Shown: piece after piece, positions 1 to 7,369 of the stretch | Layout: the number at the start of each line of letters is the position of its first letter | How positions within the stretch are numbered: position 1 is the stretch's first letter | Origin: an uncultured Veillonellaceae bacterium | Lineage (GTDB): Bacteria > Bacillota > Negativicutes > Veillonellales > Negativicoccaceae | Assembly (NCBI GenBank): GCA_947254705.1 | Contig: CAMYCX010000057.1 | Location: forward strand, 1-8,236 | Length of the DNA stretch: 8,236 nucleotides | Reading direction: 5' to 3' | Translations under genes and position numbers: made by a program | The notes under the pieces: model-generated | Seen by the model: the letters and a program-made list of their open reading frames with translations, nothing else | What the model was told of the DNA's origin: nothing | Databases searched by the model: none

Positions 1-1256
1 AATATACGGCAACTCACTGGTTGGGGCTAACGGTCATCGGTATGTTATTGTACCAACCGTATTATGTTTATGACGTCAGTTTCCAGCTATCTGTTGGTGC
101 GGCAACAGGGATTTTGCTGTTTGCTTCACCGATTTACCGACAATTAAAGAAACATATTCCAAACTATTTGGCACTGACGACTGCTGTGGCAGTATCTGCT
201 CAAATATTGTTAATTCCGTTGCTGTTGTACTATTTTCATGTTTTGCCGACATATACGGTAATTAGTAATATGACAGTTGGAACTTTATTAGAGCTGGCTA
301 TTATAATTTGCCTTGGTGCAGTTCTCGGACAGATCGTTCCGTTTGTTGGGGATTTTTTGGCGTGGGCGGGCAGTCAGATTATCACATTGGCAGTAACTGT
401 AAACCAATGGATTGCTCACTGGCCGGGAGCAAACTGGTACGGTCGTGGCTGGGAATGGCCGGAGATAGTAGCGTATTATGCGCTGATTGTCGGTGTATGT
501 GTAGCCTTACAGGAAACAGAAAATAGAAGACGGATATGGTATGGCGTCTCCGCTTGTTGCGTTTCTTTTCTGCTGGTGTACTCGTGGTCCGGGCATAGTG
601 CGGCATTACGGTTGGTCGTCCCGGACCTAGGGTCAGCACGAGGAATTGTGATTGAACATGCGGGGGGATCTTTGGTATATTATAGAGAAGGGGAGTGGGT
701 GAAATCCCGATTGAGAGAGAAGTCGGAATGGATATCCGCGCTGGAATATTTCGGCGTGTATCGACCCTCAATTTGGATTCAGGATGATGAGGTAAAAATG
801 CCGACACGAAACTTATTAATGGGCACACCGATCTATCCTGAAAAACTGATTTCTCACACGTTTGATAAAAATGCTCTTCAAGACAACATAGGTCAATGTT
901 GGCGTTGGTCTGACGGCTGGACCGCGGAGTATCGTGCGGATGGTCTTGTCGTTCGGGACGCGGAGAATGTTACCGTGTTGGTGATCCCATGGGGAAATCA
1001 ATCGGCAGAGATACCGATGGGAGAACACACTTGCTTGGTATTTTCCAATGCTCGACAAATGGAGACATATCGACGTGATGCGGGGAAGGGCAATTACCCT
1101 GCGGCGGTCGTCTTGCCGCCTCTGCAGAAAAAATTTGCTGTGCTTGAAGACACGGTGTTTGCGTGGCTGAATATTGCACAGTACAATCCATCCGAGAAAG
1201 GGTGTGTCGTCGGGACATATCGAAATGGGAAATGGAGTATGGTGACGTATGAATAA
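1..1256 (+). CDS. comEC: ComEC/Rec2-family DNA internalization channel, 5'-truncated
   Basis: This is the C-terminal part of a ComEC/Rec2 protein, the inner-membrane channel that passes single-stranded DNA into the cytoplasm during natural transformation. The frame is open to the left edge (first full codon at base 3), so the true start lies outside; the first possible start inside is TTG at 21. Numbering from that TTG, the competence-domain signature DVSFQLS is at about residues 18-24, followed by about six hydrophobic segments (roughly 22-36, 48-71, 77-105, 108-130, 146-163, 170-188). Residues 196-411 form a soluble tail. It starts with LRLVVPDLGSARG, which sits where family members have the LDVGQGD start of the metallo-beta-lactamase domain, but no HxHxDH motif follows. 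The gene ends 8 bp inside holA, a common pairing in Bacillota, so the two are probably translationally coupled. The family call is firm for the membrane part; nuclease activity of the tail is doubtful. Confidence 0.86.
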   Translation, partial: YTATHWLGLTVIGMLLYQPYYVYDVSFQLSVGAATGILLFASPIYRQLKKHIPNYLALTTAVAVSAQILLIPLLLYYFHVLPTYTVISNMTVGTLLELAIIICLGAVLGQIVPFVGDFLAWAGSQIITLAVTVNQWIAHWPGANWYGRGWEWPEIVAYYALIVGVCVALQETENRRRIWYGVSACCVSFLLVYSWSGHSAALRLVVPDLGSARGIVIEHAGGSLVYYREGEWVKSRLREKSEWISALEYFGVYRPSIWIQDDEVKMPTRNLLMGTPIYPEKLISHTFDKNALQDNIGQCWRWSDGWTAEYRADGLVVRDAENVTVLVIPWGNQSAEIPMGEHTCLVFSNARQMETYRRDAGKGNYPAAVVLPPLQKKFAVLEDTVFAWLNIAQYNPSEKGCVVGTYRNGKWSMVTYE

Positions 1257-2223
1257 AAAAGACGGACAACTGGCTCCCGTCGTTGTTTTTTATGGAACGG
1301 ATGTGTCGGCATTATATGCGGCACGATCTCAATATGTTTCGCCGAAAGATGATGCGGATGTCATTCGTTTGGAACGGCCGACTGCAGCAGAGATCATGCG
1401 TCATATTGAGACGATGGATTTGTTTTCATCAGCACGCAGAATTGAAGCGGTAAATCCGTTGTGCTTAATTACGGCATTTGAGGATAGAGAGTCTTTTGAG
1501 AGACTGATTGCTAAACTGCAAAATTTGCCACGTGAGACGCGTGTGTTTATTATCGTCGAAGGAAACTTGGATCGACGAAAAAGAAACACGAAAGTATTGT
1601 TGAAAAGTGCTGTCGCTCACCAGGCGGATTTGTTGACGGGACGCCAACTAATGCAGGCTTTTGACGCCGAACTGCGATTGCGCAAAGGGCGATTGGAACC
1701 TTCGGCGCGGACTTATTTACAGCAGATGACGGAGCGCTGGGAGAATGTTTCCAGCGTTTTTGTAGCAACAGAAATTGAACGATGGCTGCTTTCATCGCCG
1801 GAGAGAACAATAACTGAATCAATGATACGGGATTCATTGCCGTCGTATATGCAGCACCGTGCATTCGCATTTTGGGATGATTTTTTGAACGGAAATTTAG
1901 AGGCGGTTTTGATTGCCAACGACAGCTTGTTTGACGGGGCTAAAGAAGAGTTGAAAAATGTGGGCTATGTTGCCTCGCAATTGCGACTGTATTTACAGAT
2001 TGCAGAGATGGAGCGAAGTGGTCTAAAGTCGTCAGCAATTGCCGAACGTTTGGGAATAAATAACTCGTGGCGTTGGAATTCGCTCGAACAGGCACGGCGA
2101 AAACTTTCATTACGACGAACGAGGGCACTGCTGTTGGCGGTATATGAGTGTCAATATGCACAACGCAGAGGAATTACAGGGCAAAGCATGAGAGATGTCT
2201 GGATTCGATATATTGATAGATAA
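1249..2223 (+). CDS. holA: DNA polymerase III subunit delta
   Basis: HolA is the delta subunit of the clamp loader. It binds the beta sliding clamp and springs it open so it can be placed on primed DNA. The 324-aa length is normal for the family. The N-terminal half is an AAA+-like fold without a usable Walker A motif, as expected for delta. MDLFSSARR at residues 56-64 matches the family segment whose Leu-Phe pair (here L58-F59) wedges into the clamp. VFIIVEGNLDRRKR (about 100-113) and the following helices match the rest of domains I and II, and the helical C-terminal third matches the collar domain. Sequence is otherwise divergent, as is usual for HolA. The ATG overlaps the comEC stop by 8 bp, with a GGAG at 1234-1237 lying 11 bases upstream, so coupling to comEC translation is likely. 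vanW follows after 10 bp and polC lies 1.5 kb downstream. Confidence 0.9.
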   Translation: MNKKDGQLAPVVVFYGTDVSALYAARSQYVSPKDDADVIRLERPTAAEIMRHIETMDLFSSARRIEAVNPLCLITAFEDRESFERLIAKLQNLPRETRVFIIVEGNLDRRKRNTKVLLKSAVAHQADLLTGRQLMQAFDAELRLRKGRLEPSARTYLQQMTERWENVSSVFVATEIERWLLSSPERTITESMIRDSLPSYMQHRAFAFWDDFLNGNLEAVLIANDSLFDGAKEELKNVGYVASQLRLYLQIAEMERSGLKSSAIAERLGINNSWRWNSLEQARRKLSLRRTRALLLAVYECQYAQRRGITGQSMRDVWIRYIDR

Positions 2224-2233
2224 AGGGGATTAA

Positions 2234-3637
2234 ATGAATAAAAAGTGGTGGGGGCTTTTAGGTGGGGTGATCATATCGGTCGGCGCACTGGCTTATCCGT
2301 TTTTGGAAACACAGGAAGGGTATATTGTGCCGGGGATGAGAGTGGTAGCGACGGAGATTGGAGGATTGTCGCGAAGTGAAGTGAGAGACCTTTTGGAGGC
2401 GCAAGATAAATTATTACGTAAGCGAGTTATTTATGTGACTCACGATCGATATCAATATCCGCTGCAAACGGCAGATGTAGGATTACAAATTGATATTGAT
2501 AAAACAGTAAATGAAGTTGTGTCTTATGGGCGTCGGGGATCATTGTGGCAACGTTGGCGAGAGCGAGTGTGGAGTAGGGTGTATCGTCCGGAGGTCGTGC
2601 CGCATATGTTATATGATGCAGGGAAAGTACGTGCATGGGTTGAAAACTTTCAGAACTCAGTGTCGCAACCGGCTCAAAATGCTTCTTTGGACTGGGCGAT
2701 GGACGGAACGGTAAGGATTATCAAGGAGCGACCACGATTTCATTTTTCAGCCACGATCTTGCAACAGGAAATAGAAAAGGCGCTGCCTATGGTGACGGTG
2801 CAAAATATATCGCTTCGCCCGGAAACGGTAACCTTGCCGACTGTAACGGCGGAAATGTTTAACGGCATTGACAGCATATTGGGGCAATACACCACATATT
2901 TTGCGGAAGGCGGTAATCGTGCGGCTAATATTCGACGTGCGGCAGCAGCTATCAACCAAAGCGTGGTACAAGCGGGAGATTGGTTTTCATTTAATGGGAC
3001 GACCGGACCGCGTATCGCAGATCAGGGGTATTTGGAAGCGCCGGTGTTTATCAATGGGAAGCTGGAGCCGGATTATGGCGGCGGTGTCTGTCAGGTGAGC
3101 AGTACCTTGTTCAACAGTGCTTTGGTAAGCGGACTAGACATTATTGAAAGAACTGCTCATTTTGCGCCTGTCGGTTATATTGATATTGGGCGTGATGCGA
3201 CGGTTGCAGATCATTACTTAGATTTAGTCTTGGCGAATACATACTCTTATCCGATTTGTATTGTTGCTCGAGTCGGTGAAGGTACTTTACAAATTGCCGT
3301 ACTTGGGAATCATGCTGATGTGCCGACCGGTGTTGATCTCCGACAGACTGAATATCGTGTAATTCCGCATGAAACTGTGGAACGTGTTGCAGCGGATTCT
3401 TCTATGCTGCCGAACCGGGAAGAAGGGCATGATGGCTATCAAGTTGCATGGGTTCGGAATGTGACTTGGAATGACGGCCGTTCAAAAACAGATTCTTTTG
3501 GCTCGTATTATGAACCGGTGTCTACTATTGTTATGGTATCAGTGGCAGATAAAGGGAAAAAGGAAATAATAGATCATCAAACAGAAGTTAAAGAGATTGG
3601 CAGATTGGTAAACAAAGAGGTTCAGGAAGCGAATTGA
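2234..3637 (+). CDS. VanW family protein with N-terminal membrane anchor
   Basis: This is a 467-aa envelope protein of the VanW/YoaR type. Residues 1-4 are polar/basic, and about 6-24 form one hydrophobic segment that should anchor the protein with its bulk outside the membrane. Residues about 60-200 resemble the putative peptidoglycan-binding domain that precedes VanW domains. The VanW domain covers about 219-360: YTTYF at 219, the hallmark GGGVCQVSST at 282-291 with invariant-looking C286, and GRDATV at 319-324. The last 100 residues hold a short beta-rich tail (GYQVAWVRNV) and end in a charged segment; I see no clear G5 domain. The molecular function of VanW proteins is not established; some occur in vancomycin-resistance operons, but nothing here indicates resistance. 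The start is fixed by AAAGGGGA at 2222-2229, just after the holA stop. Its position between two replisome genes suggests co-transcription rather than shared function. Confidence 0.92.
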   Translation: MNKKWWGLLGGVIISVGALAYPFLETQEGYIVPGMRVVATEIGGLSRSEVRDLLEAQDKLLRKRVIYVTHDRYQYPLQTADVGLQIDIDKTVNEVVSYGRRGSLWQRWRERVWSRVYRPEVVPHMLYDAGKVRAWVENFQNSVSQPAQNASLDWAMDGTVRIIKERPRFHFSATILQQEIEKALPMVTVQNISLRPETVTLPTVTAEMFNGIDSILGQYTTYFAEGGNRAANIRRAAAAINQSVVQAGDWFSFNGTTGPRIADQGYLEAPVFINGKLEPDYGGGVCQVSSTLFNSALVSGLDIIERTAHFAPVGYIDIGRDATVADHYLDLVLANTYSYPICIVARVGEGTLQIAVLGNHADVPTGVDLRQTEYRVIPHETVERVAADSSMLPNREEGHDGYQVAWVRNVTWNDGRSKTDSFGSYYEPVSTIVMVSVADKGKKEIIDHQTEVKEIGRLVNKEVQEAN

Positions 3638-3670
3638 AAAATAAAGGAAAGCAGGTGCAAGCGTACTGAC

Positions 3671-3678
3671 GCAGGCGG
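3671..3678 (+). promoter_or_regulatory. Weak ribosome binding site of polC
   Basis: GCAGGCGG lies just upstream of the polC ATG (3682). It gives only an AGG core with six-base spacing, or AGGCGG with three-base spacing, which is clearly poorer than the AGGAGG sites of rpsB and tsf. The ATG is still the only sensible start, because an in-frame TGA sits at 3667-3669 and no other start codon lies between. Low translation of the polymerase is a plausible consequence, but that is inference. Confidence 0.5.
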
Positions 3679-3681
3679 ACA

Positions 3682-6600
3682 ATGAGCGAATATAAATTGG
3701 TTATCCCTGTTGAGACCGGCAAAGTGGAGTTGTGCATCCGCTTGGGTACTGAGGCGTGCCGGATTTATTGTGAAGATACGAAAGTATCCGTTGCGGCGGA
3801 TTGGGTAGAAAGAGCGTTGGTAGCCATTACGCTCCCGTTACCGATATATATTAATGATGTGTTGTGGAAACCGAAGAGTGATGCTGATACATTACAAAAA
3901 GATATAGCAGCGTTACCTGTTACGACACTGATCGAAAATAAAGACGAGCCGGGGAAAGTTACGGATGCTTTTAAAATGGGCGCGGATACTTTGGATGGAG
4001 TGGTTGCAGGGTGGCAACGAGAACTATATGATGCTGATTTTCAACGTGCGGTGACATCGGGAATGTCACGTTCAGACAACGGTCTTTTGATTGGCCGTAA
4101 GATGATAAAAAAAACACCTGTACCGATGGAGTCTATTTTGGATGAGCAGCCGCAAGTAGTGGTAGAGGGCGAAGTCATCATGGCAGAGGTTCGAGAGCTT
4201 CGGACCGGACGCAAGCTATTGGTCATGCAAGTGGCGGACGAAACGAATGGCATGAAGGCACAACACTTTTTTGATGAAACGGAAGACGTGTCGCATTTGG
4301 AAAGAAGTTTGCGTAAAGGCACCCGAGTGAGAATTCGCGGGGACGCTAAATATGATAAATACAGCCATGATTTGGTGATAGATATTCGCGGCTTGATGGA
4401 GATTCAAGTAGAAGAAAAGCGAATTTTGGACGAGCATCCTACACCGCGGGTAGAGTTGCATTTGCATACAAAAATGAGTAATGATGCACTAATCGATGTC
4501 AAGCAGTTGATGAAAACCGTGAAAGCATGGGGGCATCCTGCAGTGGCGATTACCGATCACGGTGTCGTGCAGTCTTTTCCGTTGGTGCAGGCGCTGGCGG
4601 AAGAAAACGGCGTAAAAGTAATTTATGGCATGGAGGGGTATTTGATTGGTGAGGTGCCCACGGATATGGCGCAGGATCATCAAAAATATGCCCATATTAT
4701 TATTCTAGCCCGCAACCGAACGGGGCTTCGTAATTTATATCGGTTGGTATCGTTGTCTCATCTGTTGTACTTTAAAAAGCGTCCGCTGATTCCTCGTGCG
4801 GTTTTGGAGGAGAACAGAGAAGGACTGATTCTTGGTTCCGCGTGTGTATTGGGGGAGTTATTTCGTGCGATTTTGGAATGCAAACCGCAAGAAGAGATTG
4901 ATGACATTGCCAGATTCTATGATTATTTGGAGGTTCAACCTATTTCTGACAATCGATTTCTCGTGCGAGATGATCGCTATCCTAAGATTTGTACGGATGA
5001 TGATCTGCGAAACCTTAATCGGGCAATTGTGGAGCTGGGTGATCGATTGCAAATTCCTGTATGTGCGACTTGTGATTCTCACTATCTGTTTGCTGAGGAT
5101 AAAATTTATCGAGGAATTTTATTGAGCAAATGGGCCAAAGAGGGCGAACGTTTAGAAGATATGCCGGATTTGTTCTTGCGAACGACAGAGCAGATGTTGG
5201 AGGAGTTTGCTTATTTAGGCCAGTCAAAGGCAGAAGAAATTGTCGTGACCAATACGCGGGCACTGAATGATACCGTAGAAGAGTTGCATCCGATTCCCTC
5301 TGAAAGCAAGCTGTATTCCCCAAAGATACAAGGGTCAGACGAGGAATTGGTAGCAATGTGTTATGCCAAAGCAAAACGCATTTACGGCGATCCGCTTCCT
5401 TCGGAGGTGGAAACGCGGCTGAAGGAAGAATTTGACGCTATTATTGGCAATGGTTTCGGCGTGTTGTATTATATTGCGCATAAGTTAGTAAAACATTCGA
5501 TGGATGATGGTTATTTGGTGGGGTCGCGAGGCTCGGTCGGGTCCTCTTTTGTGGCAACAATGGCGGATATTACGGAAGTAAATCCGTTGCCACCGCATTA
5601 TGTGTGTCCTTCTTGTCAATATACTGAGTTTGTTCCTCCGGGAACGGTGGGAGGCGGTTTCGACTTACCGAACAAATCATGCCCTGAATGCGGAGAAAGG
5701 CTGAGTAAAGACGGGCATAATATTCCGTTTGCAGTATTTCTGGGGTTTGAAGGTGATAAAGTCCCCGATATCGATTTGAATTTTTCCGGCGACTATCAGC
5801 CGAATGCGCATAAATATACAGAGGAACTGTTTGGAAAGGACAATGTTTTTCGTGCAGGCACTATCAGCGGAATTCAAGACCGAACGGCATTTGGATATGT
5901 CAAAAAGTACAAAGAGCAAAACCGGCTGACATTCAATGACATTTATGCGGCGAAAATGGCAACCGGCATTTTGGACGTAAAAAATACTACGGGTCAGCAT
6001 CCCGGCGGTATTATGGTTTGTCCGCGGGATATGGATATTTTAGCTTTTACGCCGATTCAGCATCCTGCTAATAAAAAGGAGTCAGGAATTATTACGACTC
6101 ATTTTGATTACCATTCGATTGAAGGGCGAATGGTTAAACTTGATATTCTCGGCCACGATGATCCGACAGTTATTCGAATGTTACAGGATATTACAGGAGT
6201 GTCACCGCAAAGTATACCTTTTGATGACCCGCAAACATTGAGTTTGTTTTCTTCCCCTGAAGCCTTGGGACTGACTCCGGAGGATTTGAACGGAGATACG
6301 GTAGGCACATTGGGAATCCCTGAATATGGAACACAATTTGTACGGCAAATGTTGGCAGATACACATCCGCAAAATTTTAGTGAATTAGTCCGTATCAGCG
6401 GGTTTTCTCATGGAACAGACGTATGGTTGAATAATGCAAAAGATTTGATTGCGTCGGGAACGGTAAAGCTGGAAGAGGCAATATCGACACGTGATGACAT
6501 TATGAATTATTTGATTCTGCACGGGATTACCCCCAAGATTGCTTTTAATGTAATGGAGAATGTTCGTAAGGGAAAAGGGCTGGAGAAAAAGAACAAACAA

Positions 6601-7221
6601 GGCGAGGCAATCACCAACAACGAAGAAATACTACGTGAGAATCAAATACCGGATTGGTTTATCACATCTTGCCAGCGAATTTCATATCTTTTCCCAAGAG
6701 CGCATGCAGTGGCATATGTTATGATGGCCTTTCGTATTGCCTGGTTTAAAATTAATTATCCGTTGGCATTTTATGCGGCCTACTTCACTGTCAGGGCTCG
6801 TGGAGCATTTGACGGTCAAGTTATTCTGCAAGGAATGGAAGCACAGCAGCGTATGTGGCAATATATTGGTTCCAAAGGCAGAGAAGCCAGTGCGGTTGAA
6901 AAGGATCTTCAGACCACTCTGGAGGTATCAATGGAGATGGGGCTAAGAGGGTTTTCGTTCAAGAACGTAGACTTATTGCAATCTGACTCTCGTCGCTTTT
7001 TGTTGTCTGACGGTAAATTACTGCCCCCATTGTCATGCGTGCCGGGATTGGGCGAAACGGTAGCGGAAGAAATCGTGAAAGCAAGAAACGAATCTCCGTT
7101 TACGTCAAAGGAAGATTTACGGCGACGTGCTAAAGTGACGCAGGCTATAGTAGATGTGCTGACGGACATGCGAGTAGTGGACTATTTGCCAGAAGAGGAG
7201 CAACTGAACTTGTTTTCTTGA
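3682..7221 (+). CDS. polC: DNA polymerase III subunit alpha, PolC type, lacking the exonuclease insert
   Basis: PolC is the replicative DNA polymerase of low-GC Gram-positive lineages. Domains in order: N-terminal domain (1-135, shorter than usual); OB fold (about 156-243); PHP domain (about 254-480, HLHT at 260-263, TDH at 291-293, GME at 316-318, CDSH at 464-467); polymerase core. The zinc site is C642, C645, C667, C670. Catalytic aspartates are D696 and D698 in PDIDLNFSG and D821 in KLDILGHDD. A helix-hairpin-helix (VPGLGE, about 1120-1125) precedes the C-terminal clamp-binding motif QLNLF (1174-1178). At 1179 aa it is well below the roughly 1430 aa of typical PolC. The DEDDh 3'-5' exonuclease that normally interrupts PHP is absent: GMEGYLI (316-322) is followed after about 15 residues by HIIILARN (338-345), which in usual PolC resumes PHP after the exonuclease. 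All polymerase residues are intact, so this reads as a working enzyme, not a pseudogene. Confidence 0.97.
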   Translation: MSEYKLVIPVETGKVELCIRLGTEACRIYCEDTKVSVAADWVERALVAITLPLPIYINDVLWKPKSDADTLQKDIAALPVTTLIENKDEPGKVTDAFKMGADTLDGVVAGWQRELYDADFQRAVTSGMSRSDNGLLIGRKMIKKTPVPMESILDEQPQVVVEGEVIMAEVRELRTGRKLLVMQVADETNGMKAQHFFDETEDVSHLERSLRKGTRVRIRGDAKYDKYSHDLVIDIRGLMEIQVEEKRILDEHPTPRVELHLHTKMSNDALIDVKQLMKTVKAWGHPAVAITDHGVVQSFPLVQALAEENGVKVIYGMEGYLIGEVPTDMAQDHQKYAHIIILARNRTGLRNLYRLVSLSHLLYFKKRPLIPRAVLEENREGLILGSACVLGELFRAILECKPQEEIDDIARFYDYLEVQPISDNRFLVRDDRYPKICTDDDLRNLNRAIVELGDRLQIPVCATCDSHYLFAEDKIYRGILLSKWAKEGERLEDMPDLFLRTTEQMLEEFAYLGQSKAEEIVVTNTRALNDTVEELHPIPSESKLYSPKIQGSDEELVAMCYAKAKRIYGDPLPSEVETRLKEEFDAIIGNGFGVLYYIAHKLVKHSMDDGYLVGSRGSVGSSFVATMADITEVNPLPPHYVCPSCQYTEFVPPGTVGGGFDLPNKSCPECGERLSKDGHNIPFAVFLGFEGDKVPDIDLNFSGDYQPNAHKYTEELFGKDNVFRAGTISGIQDRTAFGYVKKYKEQNRLTFNDIYAAKMATGILDVKNTTGQHPGGIMVCPRDMDILAFTPIQHPANKKESGIITTHFDYHSIEGRMVKLDILGHDDPTVIRMLQDITGVSPQSIPFDDPQTLSLFSSPEALGLTPEDLNGDTVGTLGIPEYGTQFVRQMLADTHPQNFSELVRISGFSHGTDVWLNNAKDLIASGTVKLEEAISTRDDIMNYLILHGITPKIAFNVMENVRKGKGLEKKNKQGEAITNNEEILRENQIPDWFITSCQRISYLFPRAHAVAYVMMAFRIAWFKINYPLAFYAAYFTVRARGAFDGQVILQGMEAQQRMWQYIGSKGREASAVEKDLQTTLEVSMEMGLRGFSFKNVDLLQSDSRRFLLSDGKLLPPLSCVPGLGETVAEEIVKARNESPFTSKEDLRRRAKVTQAIVDVLTDMRVVDYLPEEEQLNLFS

Positions 7222-7226
7222 GCAAG

Positions 7227-7259
7227 TCATAGAATCTTGCATTGACAAGGGCTCTATGA
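7227..7259. repeat. 7-bp inverted repeat around the rpsB promoter
   Basis: TCATAGA (7227-7233) and TCTATGA (7253-7259) are perfect inverted copies separated by 19 bp. The right arm runs up to the -10 element and the -35 lies in the spacer. No T-tract follows, so it is not a standard intrinsic terminator for polC. A second small inverted pair, GCAAG (7222-7226) and CTTGC (7236-7240), overlaps it. It could be a regulator binding site or chance. Confidence 0.4.
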
Positions 7260-7265
7260 TATACT
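7237..7265 (+). promoter_or_regulatory. Likely sigma-A promoter for rpsB-tsf, extended -10
   Basis: TGATATACT at 7257-7265 is an extended -10 (TGn followed by TATACT, five of six consensus bases). TTGCAT at 7237-7242 lies 17 bp upstream as a weak -35. Transcription would begin near 7272. A better-looking TTGACA at 7242-7247 is only 12 bp from TATACT, too close to pair with it. The position, at the end of polC and before a ribosomal protein operon that needs strong separate expression, supports the call. Confidence 0.6.
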
Positions 7266-7271
7266 TATGCA

Positions 7272-7369
7272 GGTTAAATTACGCACGTCGACGGACCTGA
7301 GCAGCTGTGCTTTGCCAAAAGTTCTGCCGGGCAGGAAGCGACGGAGGTTACAAAACAGGAGGTGCCATT
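7272..7369 (+). promoter_or_regulatory. Structured 5' leader of rpsB, possible autoregulatory site
   Basis: The approximately 98-nt untranslated leader can fold into a three-way junction. A closing stem CGTCG (7286-7290) with CGACG (7339-7343) encloses hairpin AGCA-GCTG-TGCT (7300-7311) and hairpin TTCTGC-CGG-GCAGGAA (7322-7337, one bulged G). Directly after the closing stem is GGAGG (7343-7347), a decoy-like second Shine-Dalgarno sequence, and then the real one at 7357-7363. Ribosomal protein operons are often controlled by the encoded protein binding such leaders, so S2 feedback is a reasonable hypothesis; the fold was found by eye only. Confidence 0.4.
7357..7363 (+). promoter_or_regulatory. 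Ribosome binding site of rpsB
   Basis: AGGAGGT lies six bases before ATG 7370 and is near-perfect. It settles the rpsB start at 7370 (MAVVSMKQLL), not at the in-frame GTG 7307, which lies inside the structured leader and has no such site. Confidence 0.93.

Noticed and set aside
382..828. Minus-strand 148-aa open frame inside comEC
   Set aside because: It is antisense to a clear membrane protein gene, has no recognisable domain or ribosome binding site, and its composition looks like a shadow of the plus-strand frame.
2234..3637. Vancomycin resistance determinant
   Set aside because: Only the VanW domain is present. There is no vanA/B-type ligase, vanH, vanX or two-component system, and chromosomal VanW-family proteins are common in susceptible bacteria.
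5015..5374. Minus-strand 119-aa open frame inside polC
   Set aside because: It is antisense to conserved PolC sequence and shows no family features; it is a shadow frame.
7222..7240. Intrinsic terminator after polC
   Set aside because: GCAAG/CTTGC can form a five-pair hairpin, but it is short, AT-leaning, and lacks a following T-run.
7242..7265. TTGACA at 7242-7247 as the -35 of the rpsB promoter
   Set aside because: It is a perfect -35 hexamer, but TATACT is only 12 bp downstream and nothing matching a -10 well sits at 16-18 bp. The TTGCAT plus extended -10 pairing fits better, though the TTGACA could contribute.
7307..7369. Extended rpsB start at GTG 7307
   Set aside because: The GTG lies in the foldable leader without a ribosome binding site. 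ATG 7370 has a near-ideal AGGAGGT and gives the family's standard N-terminus.
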